Notes: generated by a model not told the origin, from the letters alone. Positions 53,641-64,000 are shown, numbered from the stretch's first letter. The stretch is 64,000 bases of DNA from Bemisia tabaci (GCF_918797505.1 NC_092801.1:34238487-34302486); one strand, 5' to 3'. Numbers and translations: made by a program.

Positions 53641-53955
53641 CTAATTATTCATCAGCGGAATTACTATATGCACAGCGAGCAAAAACAGTAATTCTTTAAA
53701 ATCATCAAAATCTTTTCGGTGAACTAATAATGCCTCTGGACTTACTTCAATGTCTAAAGATAGAAAATCACTGTTCCAAAAATCCATCATCCGTAGTCGA
53801 TGATCTATTAGTATTGATTTTGAGAAAGAAATGCGATACTCGATTTTATTTGCAGCTTTTTTAGAGGGTTGATGTGCTTTTTCGAAAATCATTGACCGCA
53901 AGTGAATTAGAGGACCATGTTTTTTTGTAGCTGTTGTATCATAACAAGCATAGCT
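53641..53955 (-). CDS. Hypothetical ORF of about 104 codons, no ATG at the 5' end
   Basis: Open from just after a TAA at 53958. The frame reads YACYDTTATKKHGPLIHLRS, MIFEKAHQPSKKAANK, EYRISFSKSILIDHRLRMM, DFWNSDFLSLDIEVSPEALL and on to PLMNN and a stop. For AT-rich DNA the open length and balanced composition are notable. No family is recognised. It could be a last exon or a transposon-protein fragment. Confidence 0.3.
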   Translation of the reverse strand, partial: SYACYDTTATKKHGPLIHLRSMIFEKAHQPSKKAANKIEYRISFSKSILIDHRLRMMDFWNSDFLSLDIEVSPEALLVHRKDFDDFKELLFLLAVHIVIPLMNN

Positions 53956-54771
53956 TTAAAGACCGCTAGCCCTTCGAAACCCGTGGGAACCCGAAGGAAC
54001 GCCTTTCCCGTCCATTCCTCTAATATCATAACGACACAAGTATAACTCAGACGCCTTCCCTTCTCTGTATGGTACAACCTTACTCCCTCCCATGGATTTA
54101 TATGATACAGTGTCTCACAGTTCCCTTTAAAATATTCAGTTAAGTGGCAAATTTTTTTTAACTTTCAAGAAATCTCGAAAATGGCAATTCTGGCGTGAGG
54201 TCTCACCTCTCTCACAGCTTGATCGGAAAATTGTGAAAATTATCATGCGTCAACCTTTCGTCTTGGAAACCAAGGAACTGATAAGTCGAAACCAGGAAAA
54301 GTCCGGAAATTCGAAAAGTTTTCGTCACGCCGTGCCTGGACATCCGACTCCATGATCCCCCCCCCCCCCATTTCCCGGTTTGTTTTACGACGCCCTCATC
54401 CCTCCGAGGGCAGCGCGAGCCCCCCAGACCGAAACTATATCGACCCCTTTTGTTTTGTCCATCCATCAAATATCATAACTACCTAAGTATTATTTATACG
54501 CCCGACCGTAAAACAGGCGACTACACAGTTTTGCGTAGGTCATAACCGGAGCGTGACCGCTCGCTATAAATCTGTTTACTGCCGGATGACGGCGAAAGGG
54601 GGGTGGTCGCCCCCCCCTCCCCCCCGCTGCGGCCGCGGGGTCGTGGGGTGGGCTTGCGGCGACTGTAAACACGTATTACGCGCACGATTGAACATTCGGA
54701 CGATCCTATGAATTATGATCCGACATCAGCGAGTCACTGTCCGCTCATCCTTAATGTCCAGTCCGCCGTGC
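53956..54771. other. Non-coding stretch with C- and G-runs
   Basis: C-runs near 54356-54370 and a GC-rich block at 54590-54660 (CCCCCCCTCCCCCCCGCTGC). Small ORFs are products of this composition. Confidence 0.35.
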
Positions 54772-55013
54772 TAAGGGAGAACGCCGTATGAGCCTTCGAA
54801 CGTTGCCAGGTCTCCTTCGATAAAAAGCAAAATTTCCGGGAAACTTGTGAATATTTTTTTCCAAAATTTTCGGACGATTTCGTACGCAATTTAATCTATT
54901 ATATCTGAAAATGTCAAGAAAAAATGCGCACAAATGTCGTCGAAAATACATTTTTATAGAGGGAAATTTGGCAACGCTCGAAAGTTCGTACGGGGTTCTT
55001 CCTTAGCACAGCA
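54772..55013. mobile_element. CTGCCGTGCTAAGG MITE, copy 2
   Basis: The left end CCGCCGTGCTAAGGGAGAAC and right end CTTCCTTAGCACAGCAG surround AACGCCGTATGAGCC and its inverse. Same family as 40234-40480, more diverged. Confidence 0.75.
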
Positions 55014-55404
55014 GCGCTGTCCCGCTGCGCCTCATGAGCGCGGGGACATAAGCGCGTCTTCGGTCTCGCTCGGGTTCACTATGTTCTGTAACGAGGTTGT
55101 TTACGTATAGAAACGCGAGCGGAAAACAAGGGACATTGTACATACATTTAGAATAAGTGCGGGCAGATTGTTAATATTGATAGACAATTATATAAACAAA
55201 GAAGTCAAAAGGGATACAGAGGGATGGATCCTTCTGATGGAAGCGGGTGGTTAAAATGGACAAAGAAGGTAGGTGATGGACAGACATGCTTGCAGTAACG
55301 TTCTAGAGACCCTACAGTTAGTCCATTAGTTTCTCCCTTAGTCGCGAGGAACTATTCATTTCAACCATTAGGATCGCTCCATGCTCTCTAAGTCTTCCTT
55401 TTTT

Positions 55405-55490
55405 ATCGCTTTGTCTATCAATTTCAACAAGTAGCCCGCGGGCTGATTATTTAAATTGATAGACAAAGCGATAGACAAACACAAAGAGAG
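55405..55490. repeat. Short inverted repeat TCGCTTTGTCTATCAATTT
   Basis: TCGCTTTGTCTATCAATTT is mirrored by AAATTGATAGACAAAGCGA around GTAGCCCGCGGGCTGATT. Half-copies of this GGCTGATTnTTnAAATTGA motif occur near 3677, 31775, 60540 and 61165. Confidence 0.65.
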
Positions 55491-55506
55491 AAATTAGTGA
55501 GCAACA

Positions 55507-55557
55507 AGAGTTTTCAAGAGTCCGGACTCTAGATCCAATGTGTTTTTTTTTCCAGTG
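55507..55557. mobile_element. CACTGG palindromic MITE, terminal remnant
   Basis: Only the last 51 bp remain: AGAGTCCGGACTCTAGATCC, AATGTG, T-run and CCAGTG. The left arm is gone. Confidence 0.7.
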
Positions 55558-57519
55558 TACCATCAGATGCATACGGAATTAGGAGAATTTAAGTTTATCG
55601 TTTAGTAAACAATAAATTAGCCCATGAATCATAAGTAGGTGAAAAGAAGCGCTGGTAGAACTTTCTTAATATCAGGAGCAGGGACTATACCTCCTGTCTT
55701 CATGAACGACCGGAGTCCGAACGGGTCGTATATAAATGCCAACAAGCACTTCACCTAGATTTTTTTTATTAGTTTTCAACTTATCGTAAGTGGGGAGCTA
55801 GGAAAGAGACCCTACCTAACAGTTTATTACTACTGGAGGCAACCAATGGGGTCTTGAGAGGTAGCAATCCACGAAAAATCGATAGAGCAACCCAAATAAT
55901 TCCACGAGGGCAATAGAATGATGATCTGAAAATGACTTAACCAAAGTAAGCCTAACTATATCTGAAAGTGCGTTATCTCCTATCATTTGCTTGACAAGGA
56001 TTTCAGTAACATCGTTTGATTGTAATATTTTCGTGAATGCATTATTTTTAAAGGAGGGGTATCGTTAAGGGCCTTTTTTGGCCCCACCCTAAAATTCCTC
56101 AACTCCGCGATTTTTTGGTCATTGAAGGTCTATATTTTACGGAATGCGCAATGGTTTTGTCATTTCCGGTCTATTTCGGGGTCTACCACTGGCCTAAACA
56201 TGGGTCTGAAGGCCAATTTTGGCGAAAAATGCGGGGTTTTCAGCATTCGACGCGCTGTTTCGTAACGATCCCTTCGGAGGACAAAAAAATCCTTCAAGTA
56301 TGTTCATTAGGGATGTAAGAGAGTCACTTTGGCCAATTTTTGTCGATGTCAAAACTTTGCGCTCATAGTTAAAAAAAACTTTTTAGAATTTTTCTTGTTT
56401 TTCATCATTATTTAAAATGGCTTAAAAAAGGCGACTCATCTTACACCAGAATTAAACTTTTTTGGCAGAAAATGGTCGTGGGTGGTCAAAACCTTCCTCT
56501 GAGAACTTTTTCCGATTTAAAGCCCCCCAAAAAAGCCGGTGTTGCCATATTTCATTGCCTAAAATCATAGAAAACCGAGTACTTATTTCAGTATTTGGGG
56601 GCTATTTCTCGTCGAGCTCATTCAGAAAAGTCCAAAAACCTTCATTTTTCATATGTTATGGCCGAATCACCAGTAATTACATACATTTATCTAACTACGG
56701 AACCTCCCATCGCGGCACGGCGTTGCCACATCATCAGGGAAAAATCGAGAAAAATCCACGTTTCCCTGGATTTAAGCCATTTTTTCGGATTATGCGGATG
56801 GAATAAAGTTGAAAGACTTAAATTGCAGTATTCAGAGATGCAAGTGGATCATACCTTGTGCCGGTATTCATTATTTTAATATATTGCGCTTAAAGACAAC
56901 CCATATTCTTACGATTTCTAGGCACGATATTTGCGCAAGAGGATGCGACTTTCAAACATTGGCCGTGATCTGAAGTCCGAAAGAAAGTAAGCCATGTGTC
57001 AGAATCGCGAGTCCTCAATGCTGAATTTTTACCCGCCCTGACAACCACCACCATCCCCCCTCCCTCCCCCAGCCCTCTTATCGGCAGCGATTGTTCAGAA
57101 TGTTGCGTTGTTTCAGAATCTTAACTGCTAATTTATATTTTAGAGAGGAAAATATAGGGCGAATTATCTGTAATTTTTAAGTTTTAGCATTTAAATATCA
57201 TATAGAAAATTCAGTAAAAGTTTTAACGAATTCTATGAATTTTCTTTAATTTTTAGTGCGGATGAAACTTCTAGGTCTTGCCCACACGAGCGGAGTTTGG
57301 TTGGATCAGTTCCACGAACTGAAAGGTTCGAGGAACAAGTCATAGCTAAGTTATTGTCAGTTCCTGTAACAAATTTGCCGCAAGCTCCGCGAAAGGCGCT
57401 CGTGCGGAAGAGGTCATACGAAGATTCTAAGACATTTGCAACCAAGAATTGCCGTTTCTTCACCCAACGCGTGAATTCTTATCATGTCTCATGATGCCAT
57501 TTTGCACAGCTCTCCTGTA
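55558..57519. other. Non-coding stretch with no gene seen
   Basis: 56050-56880 holds overlapping ORFs of up to 114 aa in two frames, F/S/R-rich and without motifs. 57040-57075 is C-rich. No gene is supported. Confidence 0.35.
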
Positions 57520-57531
57520 CTGCCGTTTTAA

Positions 57532-58213
57532 CCCTTTATTGCATAGCGTTGCATGAAAGCAACAAATGGTTTTAAGGTTTATTTCTATGCTGAAGTATTA
57601 AATTGAATCTAAATAATAATAATATTCATCGACAAGAACAATTTTTACAAAGAGTCAACAGTCAAAAAGGGAGTAAATGTCTATGAGTAATGAGTATGTG
57701 GGGTCTAAGTAGAGCCGCAGCTTTCCGTATTAACTTAGCCTAGGGAGATAGGAGATAATAAACTACAGATGAGGCGAATGAATCATTCATTGTCGAGGCG
57801 GACACAATTAAGGCAAAAACTATAAATTAAAGAACCTTAATGGAGAATGAATAAAGCACATAAATTTGCTTCTTACTGATAATAATTGATTAACAGTAGA
57901 GTAATGAAGGGATTGCTTGAGGCGCCGTGGTACGCTTGCGGCACGGCGCGGGCGGCCAACGCCTACAAACCTAAGTGGATACTTCAAGCATTGCGCAATG
58001 CATGAAGTATCCCCTTAGGTTTGTAGGGGCCTGTGCGCGTTACGCGCTGGCAGCACGCTTCTAAGAGGCGAAAGCAAGAAACGATTTTTGGGGAGCATTA
58101 TAAGTCTGATCTCATAACTACCAAAATCGATTTCAACTGACTCTATTTTCGAAAAAATACCGTAAATGATTATCTCCTCTCCAAAATCAACAATTAGCTC
58201 ATGCAATAAAGGG
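57532..58213. mobile_element. piggyBac-like non-autonomous element (TTAA target)
   Basis: 682 bp with inverted ends CCCTTTATTGCAT and ATGCAATAAAGGG, flanked by TTAA on both sides (57528-57531 and 58214-58217). CCC-starting ends and a TTAA duplication are the piggyBac hallmarks. It carries no transposase, but it does carry one copy of the 76-bp-type palindrome (57960-58031). Confidence 0.88.
57960..58031. repeat. Palindrome TGGCGCCTACAAACC family, copy 2
   Basis: CGCCTACAAACCTAAGTGG, ATACTTC, GCATTGCGCAATGC at the axis, then the inverse to TTAGGTTTGTAGG. Sits inside the piggyBac-like element. Confidence 0.85.
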
Positions 58214-58457
58214 TTAAGGAAGAACGCCGTATGAACATTCGAGAGTTGCCAAATTTTCTTCGATAAAATATTTATTTTCGCTGAAAGTTATGGATATTTT
58301 ACCTTGGCATTTTCAGAAACTTCGGATAAAATTGCGAAAAAAAATTTCCATAAAATTGGAAGGAAAATATTCATAAGTTTAACGAGAAAGTCGTGTTTTA
58401 TCAAAGGAAATTAGGCAACGCCTGAAGGCTCATACGGCGTTTTTCCGTAGCGCTGCA

Positions 58458-58972
58458 TTGTAGGATTATTGAGCAAGAGGGAAAATTAGGTAACGTGAAG
58501 TACATGTAATGCAAGAGTCTGGTTAAATACGCCCGATTGCAAGAAGGTTGCGAATACGCTTCGAAGAATTTGGGGTGTGCAGTTGTGCACGCTCTTGAAA
58601 ACTTGAGCGAAGCCCCGTTGGCGCCCAACCCAACGCGTTTCCCAGGATCCAGGCCGCGCACGATGGCTTTAATTCGTCGCGAATAACTGCGAGGTAATTT
58701 AACCCCCCTTCCTCGACCCCCTTTCCAAGTGGAACAAATCACGTGTATGAAGAATCAATGCCCCCTTTCGTATTTCATTTAGCATCAACAATGAATTGCT
58801 CTCCCGGGAATAATTCGTGAAAAAGGGGGCTCGGGAGATCCGCATTCGACGCACTTCATCCGCGGAATTAAATTATTCCGGAGACGTGTTCAAGTGTAAT
58901 GCGGGTATAAACTTTCGCGTTGCCACGTCTCTCGAAAATGGAGCGGTAAATCCTCGACGAAGGAAGTTAATT
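58458..58972. other. Non-coding stretch with no gene seen
   Basis: No gene or element recognised; the short minus ORF crosses the MITE end. Confidence 0.3.
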
Positions 58973-59341
58973 GGACGTATTTCTACCAAACAGACCTATG
59001 TGCAGGTGAGAAATATGGGGTGTGCTCTAGAAAGCTGCATAAGAAGCTATGAAAAAGTGGGCGTGATTCCTTTTGAAGAATCGGAAATGCGGGATTTTCC
59101 ATTCTATCAAACAGACCTATGTGCCAACTGAATGCGGAACTCATGAGCCGCGGGCATGGCAAGAGAGCCTTGTGGACAGGGCTCATGAGTTATAGGCACG
59201 GATCCGTGGATTGGAGTCTCCATTGTCGCCGCTGACGTCACTGGCGCTTTATTATTCTCATTCACTCTTACGGCCGGAGAACTAACGAGCACACCCCATA
59301 TTTCTCACCTCCACATAGGTCTGTTTGTTAGAAATATGTCC
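58973..59341. mobile_element. GGACGTA MITE, copy 2 (AATT target duplication)
   Basis: 369 bp. The ends GGACGTATTTCTACCAAACA and TTTGTTAGAAATATGTCC are flanked by AATT (58969-58972 and 59342-59345). Same order of internal blocks as 50308-50668, including the second CAAACAGACCTATGTGCC and TGACGTCACTGGCGC. Confidence 0.87.
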
Positions 59342-60638
59342 AATTAATTGTTGAAGTTGCGAGATTGAGCCTACAGGGTGTCAAGGTACAAGTTCGGAAA
59401 GTGTGGAAATAGTACTGACTTTTTAAGAGCGGTCCGGAAGTACCAAAAAAGTGCGGAAACTCTGCAATAAGCTCCGGAATTTGTTTCCTATTTTTCACCT
59501 GTGTCGCAATCTGAGCGAGAAATTTAATATTTTTGAAATTTTTCGAATTTCGTCAACTGGAGGTACTGAAAAAATACTGAATTTCTTACGAATGTACTGA
59601 TGAAGTACTGTAAATGTATTTATTTTTGGCCAGCCTTTTTTAGTAGACACCCTGGGCCACCAAGTCAATTTTTCACGAATTTTTGACAGCACGGTACTTG
59701 TTTAAAATTTTGCAGAATTTAGCCTGGAATCGGCAGAAAATTATAGGAATGTCCCAGTTTGGAATTTTATACAGTTACATGCGGAAAGAAGAGAATTTTC
59801 CAGCGTTAATTTGGCAAGTTGAAACGTATGTGCGTTCTTTGACGGTATGAAACGATGAGAAAACGAAGTGCCTACACTGCGAGTATATCAGTTATGAGGA
59901 ATTGTAGAGAGGTGTTTTGTCTTGATGAACTGCGCCGATCGACGGATAAAGGGGTCTTTATCCAGAAAATTGCTATCGAGAAAACAGCCTCTCTGAGCTG
60001 CACTGTTTTCGGAAGTGAAAGATTGAATTGACTGAATTTACTCTAACGTAAAATATGAACCCTGATTTCTCTGCCGTGAGGTTATTTTGTTCTTTTTCAG
60101 TGTGTTTATTTTTTTATTTTTTTATTGATGGTTTAAAATTTGTATTCACCTAGAACATACATGGGTGTATAGCTCTACAAGTACTTTCTTCACCTGTCCT
60201 ACAGATCTTAACAATAAACAGACGTGGTATTTTTACAATAAAGTAAAATATCAAAAGATAAATAAATAAATATGCCCGTCGTGTTTTTATAGTCTAACGT
60301 ATTTATACGGCGACTTCTTAAGGGTCTAAAATAAATTTAAGAAAATAATTCTTTAATGATTAAACAAATACTTAGTTAATTACTTATAAATCACATTTAT
60401 CTAATGTATGCTTAATGAATATTTCGAAATTAGCTTTTTTGTAAACAAATAACTGTCCGAAGCACACATGGAAGTAGCGTTTCGTTAGAAAATTAAAATC
60501 TTCCGAAATAAAACTAGTCTGATGTCATTGTCTTCTGCGGGCTGATCATTGAAATTGATAGGCAACCATGGACTAAGGAGACAGGAAGTATGAAGCGGGC
60601 CTATCGGTTCAAACGAGTGGTTCTGACGCGGCGCGAGC
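59342..60638. other. Non-coding stretch with no gene seen
   Basis: AT-rich with T-runs near 60110. No gene or element recognised. Confidence 0.3.
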
Positions 60639-60901
60639 GACTGGCCAGCGCATTGGCGCCTACAAACCTAGAGGGATACTTCAAGCGTTGCGCAATGCGC
60701 GAAGTATCCTCTTAGGTTTGTAGGCGCCAGTGCATCACACTGATCTGCTGTGCTCGGCTCTAATATTTAAACTAGTCAGCGCTTTTCAACTCATTAATTT
60801 TAAATATTTGCACACTCAGCACTCTCATTCAAATTGAGTGGAAAAATAAACGCTTAGAAGGAAAATATAATGTGCTCTTTGTAAATATTAAGGTGGTTCC
60901 G
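60639..60901. repeat. Dispersed repeat with a 76-bp palindrome, copy 3
   Basis: Inverted relative to 33433-33695 and similar over its whole length, ending AAGGTGGTTCCG exactly where CACTGG MITE copy 9 begins. Confidence 0.8.
60654..60729. repeat. Palindrome TGGCGCCTACAAACC family, copy 3
   Basis: TGGCGCCTACAAACCTAGAG, GATACTTC, GCGTTGCGCAATGCGC near the axis, then the inverse to GTAGGCGCCA. Hairpin-forming. Confidence 0.85.
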
Positions 60902-61127
60902 CACTGGAAAAAAAAACACATTGGATCTTGAGTCCAGACTCCTGAAAACATTGACAGGAAAAGGGACTCTTGATTCAATCAGATTTTTGCATAAATCAAA
61001 AGGAAATCCGCTCAAATTAAGAGGCTTGGTTCTCGATTTAAGCAAAAATCCGATCAAATCAAGAGTATTTTTTCCTGTCGATGTTTTTAAGAGTCTGGAC
61101 TCTAGATCCAATGTGTTTTTTCCAGTG
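60902..61127. mobile_element. CACTGG palindromic MITE, copy 9
   Basis: 226 bp, CACTGGAAAA to TTTTCCAGTG. The inner arm has GATTTTTGCATAAATC instead of GATTTAAGCTTAAATC. ORFs on both strands are artefacts. Confidence 0.85.
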
Positions 61128-61260
61128 CTCGTCCTTTTTTTCCGCGTCTTTTTTGTCTATTATTTTGTCCGAAAATTTAAATAATCAGCCCCCTGGGCGG
61201 CAGCTCGGTATCATAGCAATATGGGGTGCGATTACCCCATTAACGGGAGTCTTACGAGCT

Positions 61261-61885
61261 CCGTCGCACAGTGGATCAAGTTAACGCTCAACGGGAAAGG
61301 TCGGACATGAAGTTTTTGATCAAAATTGCCAACCTAGATGGTTATTTTGAAACATTTTACAGTTCAAGGGGTGCTATCTGAAGTAAATTATATGAGAAAC
61401 ACAATGGGACCACTTATTTGTCCTCTACGTAACTATACGTTTTGTACACGGAGAAGAAAATCTCGTGCGTGGGAGAAGTTTAGGTCATATGGATCTCTGA
61501 AGTTTTCGGATTGAGCATGTGAACACTTTAGGTCTAGCTGCCGAAGTTCGGATCACACGTCTGAAACTTCAGTCCTTAAATCTGAAGTACTTCAGATGTG
61601 AGAACCGAAGTTTTTCGGATGTGAGAACCGAAGTTTTTTGGGTGTGAAAACCGAAGTACTTCAGATGTAAGAACAGAAGTTTCAGATGTGTGATCCAGAC
61701 CTCAGCAGCTGGACCTAAAGTGTTCAGATGCTCAATCCGAAAACTTCAGAGATCCATATGACCTAAACTTCGGGTCCCACGCCCGAAGTTTTTTTCTCCG
61801 TGTAGCAATGTATAGTTACGAGCGTTTAATGTTTCCAAATTTTTTCCGACCTCTCCTATCGATTCGACCCATCGTGCGTCGCGTT
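61261..61885. mobile_element. CGCACAGTGGATC-type MITE, copy 2, split by another MITE
   Basis: The left part carries CGTCGCACAGTGGATCAAG and AGGTCGGACATGAAG. The right part after 61804 carries TTTTTCCGACCTCTCC and CGATTCGACCCATCGTGCG. The two are separated by the CACGGAGAA element at 61447-61802. Confidence 0.7.
61447..61802. mobile_element. CACGGAGAA MITE (TA target), nested
   Basis: 356 bp with inverted ends CACGGAGAA and TTCTCCGTG and TA on both sides (61445-61446 and 61803-61804). Long mirrored arms contain CATATGGATCTCTGAAG. The centre has three or four direct repeats of GTGAGAACCGAAGTTTTT-like units. TA targeting suggests a Tc1/mariner-type helper. Confidence 0.85.
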
Positions 61886-62089
61886 CGACTCGAGCCACCG
61901 AGAAGGGCCCGTAACCTCGCCTCCGAGTTCCGCACTCCCAATTAAGCGAGCCTAAAGACCCTTAATTACTGGGTGAAAGGTACCCTCGGCTGCCGGGTCG
62001 CACCTGGATTTCGGCGGGTTGCGTCGGCGTCGGTCGAAGGGCGTCGAGTGGCGCGGCAAGAGCGTCTGTCGTGGACGACTTCCGGGTTT

Positions 62090-62332
62090 GCGTCGCACGG
62101 TGGATCGAGTCAATTATTGAGGTCGGACATGACATTTTTAACTTAAACTGCAAATTTTGATGTCTAAATCGTAAAATTCTTAATTATGAGGGGTGCATCT
62201 AGAAGAAAATTGCACGAGGAAACTAATGGAACCAATTTTGGAACCTTAAAGTTTGTATAAACGGTGTTATAAGCGTTTAGAGTTTTCAAATTTTGTCCGA
62301 CTTCTCCAATCGACTCGTTCCAATGTGCGTCG
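62090..62332. mobile_element. CGCACAGTGGATC-type MITE, copy 3
   Basis: 243 bp from GCGTCGCACGGTGGATCGAG to ACTCGTTCCAATGTGCGTCG, with GAGGTCGGACATGAC and its inverse GTCCGACTTCTCC inside. Uninterrupted copy of the element at 61261-61885. Confidence 0.78.
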
Positions 62333-64000
62333 ATCCGGAATTCTCGCTGAAGACGGGATTCTCAGCGGCGACGGAGAACGTCCCGCAGTTGAAATTTTCA
62401 CCGTGACGAGTGATTTGAATACTGAGACGCGGCGTCACGTTGTTATTTGAAGTCAGAGACGGCTGTAGGATGTTGTTTCTACATCCAAAATTTGGTGAAG
62501 CAGTTGGTAACAGTGGATTTTAAGAAAACAATGAACGTATTTACACAAAAAAATCGAACAATTTAAGAAGAAAAGCATGCAAAAACATAGAAAAAAACTC
62601 TTAGCTGAACAATAAAGATGAATTGGCCAAACAATTAAGATGCCTATTTAAATTAAGCCTTAAATAACAAAACTACTAGTTTGCAGATCACATTTAAAGA
62701 TCACATTGAAACTTAAAATGAAGGCACTCAAGAAAAGCACGTAGATAGGTGCGGTAGTTACCTACGTTTAACTTAATGAGCGGAAACATGATAATTTCTT
62801 AGACTTGGGCCAATTAAACCTTAAATAATAACACTGCTGGTTTTCAGATCACATGGAACCGTAAAATAAAGGAACTCAAGAGAGGCCTAAAGGTAGGTGT
62901 AGTAGTTACTTACTTTTAACCTAATGAGCATAGGTAAGTTTAGTATTAACGCCTATCCTTGTCGAACTTAGGCGTAAACTCAACGACTATTAATGGCTGA
63001 GACTTGCGCCAGTTTATCTTTAAGAACACAGTTTGGAAAGTATGTAATAATTATGGAACGAGCTTTTCTTTCATATGAAGATACAAAATTTAAAATATAT
63101 CTGACTAAAGGCAAATATATCTCACTAAAGGACTAAAGGTATTTTCTTACCTATACATTCTTCACTTAAAATTATAAAATAGAAATTTAAGCTCGCAAAA
63201 GGAACACATTTTAGAAACTGAGGTAAATATTATTGCAGTCTTTCAGACTAAACTTATACCTAGGTACCTATGTATCAGAAATGACTGCTTAAACAACTAA
63301 GAAGGTGGGTAGAGGTAGGTAAGCCTAAAGAAGTATTTAGGTGACGATAAAAGACAAAATTTGTAAACACACACACAAAAAAAATAAAATTGGACTAGAC
63401 ACACTTGTATATGAAAAATCCTTTCTATATTTTGGGGAAAAATTGGGAAATTTTGATTTACATCAAAAACTACCTAGCTTTCACTCATCATCAAAGCACT
63501 GCAAATCAGAACTGCTGAAAAAAGTGTATCCGTCTCTTCCAATTTTTATTGGCTTGAAAATTCTTAAAATTTGGCTGAAATTTACCTCACTTATGTCATC
63601 AATAACCGGAAAAATATAAGTGTCCTTCTGAACTTCGTAATTCCTTAGGAATCTTCAATTGAAATCAATACACGTGAAATCCCTTGATGGTTCAATCGAG
63701 CAATAATGTTAAAACCACGGTTAAATAATGGATTCATATTTAATTTTTATAAATACAACAGTAGTTCTACTGGGTAGTACAGAAATAATTTTAGTGATTG
63801 TACTTATTGATATAAATATCAACTTAATCGGCCCGAAACACTGGCGAAAAAACAGCTTAAATCGGGACTAAGGCCGCAAATAATTCAACATATCACACAA
63901 AATAAAATAAAAAGCGCGGGACATTTTGCAGGGATGAAACCCGCATTTTCAACCGGCAAAACAAAGAAAAATTAAAAAGAAGGACACTATGAGCCTCACC
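62333..64000. other. AT-rich end of window, no gene seen
   Basis: Two loosely similar stretches of about 150 bp (AATTAAGCCTTAAATAACA ... ACTTAATGAGC near 62650-62780 and AATTAAACCTTAAATAATA ... CTAATGAGC near 62813-62930) form a diverged direct repeat. The 92-aa ORF at 63341-63619 is lysine-rich and has no motif. Confidence 0.4.

Larger units (their letters stand above)
57520..58457. mobile_element. CTGCCGTGCTAAGG MITE, copy 3, split by a TTAA element
   Basis: The left tip (57520-57531) is CTGCCGTTTTAA. The remainder (58214-58457) resumes TTAAGGAAGAACGCCGTATG and ends GGCGTTTTTCCGTAGCGCTGC. Joined across one TTAA, the left end reads like the termini of copies 1 and 2. Confidence 0.75.

Noticed and set aside
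1..64000. tRNA, rRNA, CRISPR arrays or bacterial operons
   Set aside because: I looked for cloverleaf-like B-box sequences, rRNA core motifs and regularly spaced short repeats with unique spacers; none was convincing. The tandem arrays have no unique spacers.

Overview
The window looks like one piece of an insect nuclear genome. The retroelement and DNA-transposon remnants are animal-type and eukaryotic splice signals are present. There are no bacterial operons or ribosome binding sites. The very high density of short inverted-repeat elements would fit a hemipteran such as a whitefly, but that is an impression and not something the sequence proves. Almost all of the window is repeats nested in repeats. 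Only one host-gene piece looks convincing: a minus-strand first coding exon encoding a signal peptide (18951-19056).

Layout. 1-20 kb: tandem arrays (283-1490, 3060-3640, 9700-10370, 11298-11685, 15918-16075, 17228-17590) and many MITEs, plus a Ginger2/KRBA2-like integrase fragment (1690-2503) split by a MITE. 20.8-30.0 kb: a 9.2-kb giant inverted repeat. Its outer arms are 2225 bp each (20792-23016 and 27784-30008), its inner arms about 610 bp each (24972-25581 and 26431-27041), and its centre is 849 bp and made of degenerate repeats. The arms carry candidate spliced exons, and only the left arm carries two hAT-type MITEs with 8-bp target duplications. 30.0-31.6 kb: a tandem array broken by a mariner derivative with a truncated transposase. 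32.6-33.35 kb: a 5'-truncated LINE with a 16-bp target duplication and a MITE inside it. 43.1-49.8 kb: a duplicated segment in which one copy holds a palindromic MITE, and that MITE holds a near-complete 5.5-kb R1/jockey-type LINE with both ORFs open. 51.5-53.1 kb: decayed Ty3/gypsy-like reverse transcriptase pieces. 53.6-62.4 kb: further MITE families, including a piggyBac-like TTAA element inside another MITE. The last 1.6 kb is AT-rich and shows nothing I recognise.

How the parts work together. Few genes act together here; the main story is mobile DNA. Several element families can be defined from empty sites and target duplications in this window alone: a CACTGG palindrome of about 230 bp (10 copies), a GGA...TCC group with 4-bp duplications, hAT-type MITEs with 8-bp duplications, and TA- and TTAA-targeting elements. 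The LINE encodes a nucleic-acid-binding ORF1 and an endonuclease/reverse transcriptase ORF2, enough in principle for its own mobility. The most unusual object is the giant inverted repeat, which may be an undescribed long-arm (foldback-like) transposon or a recent inverted duplication.
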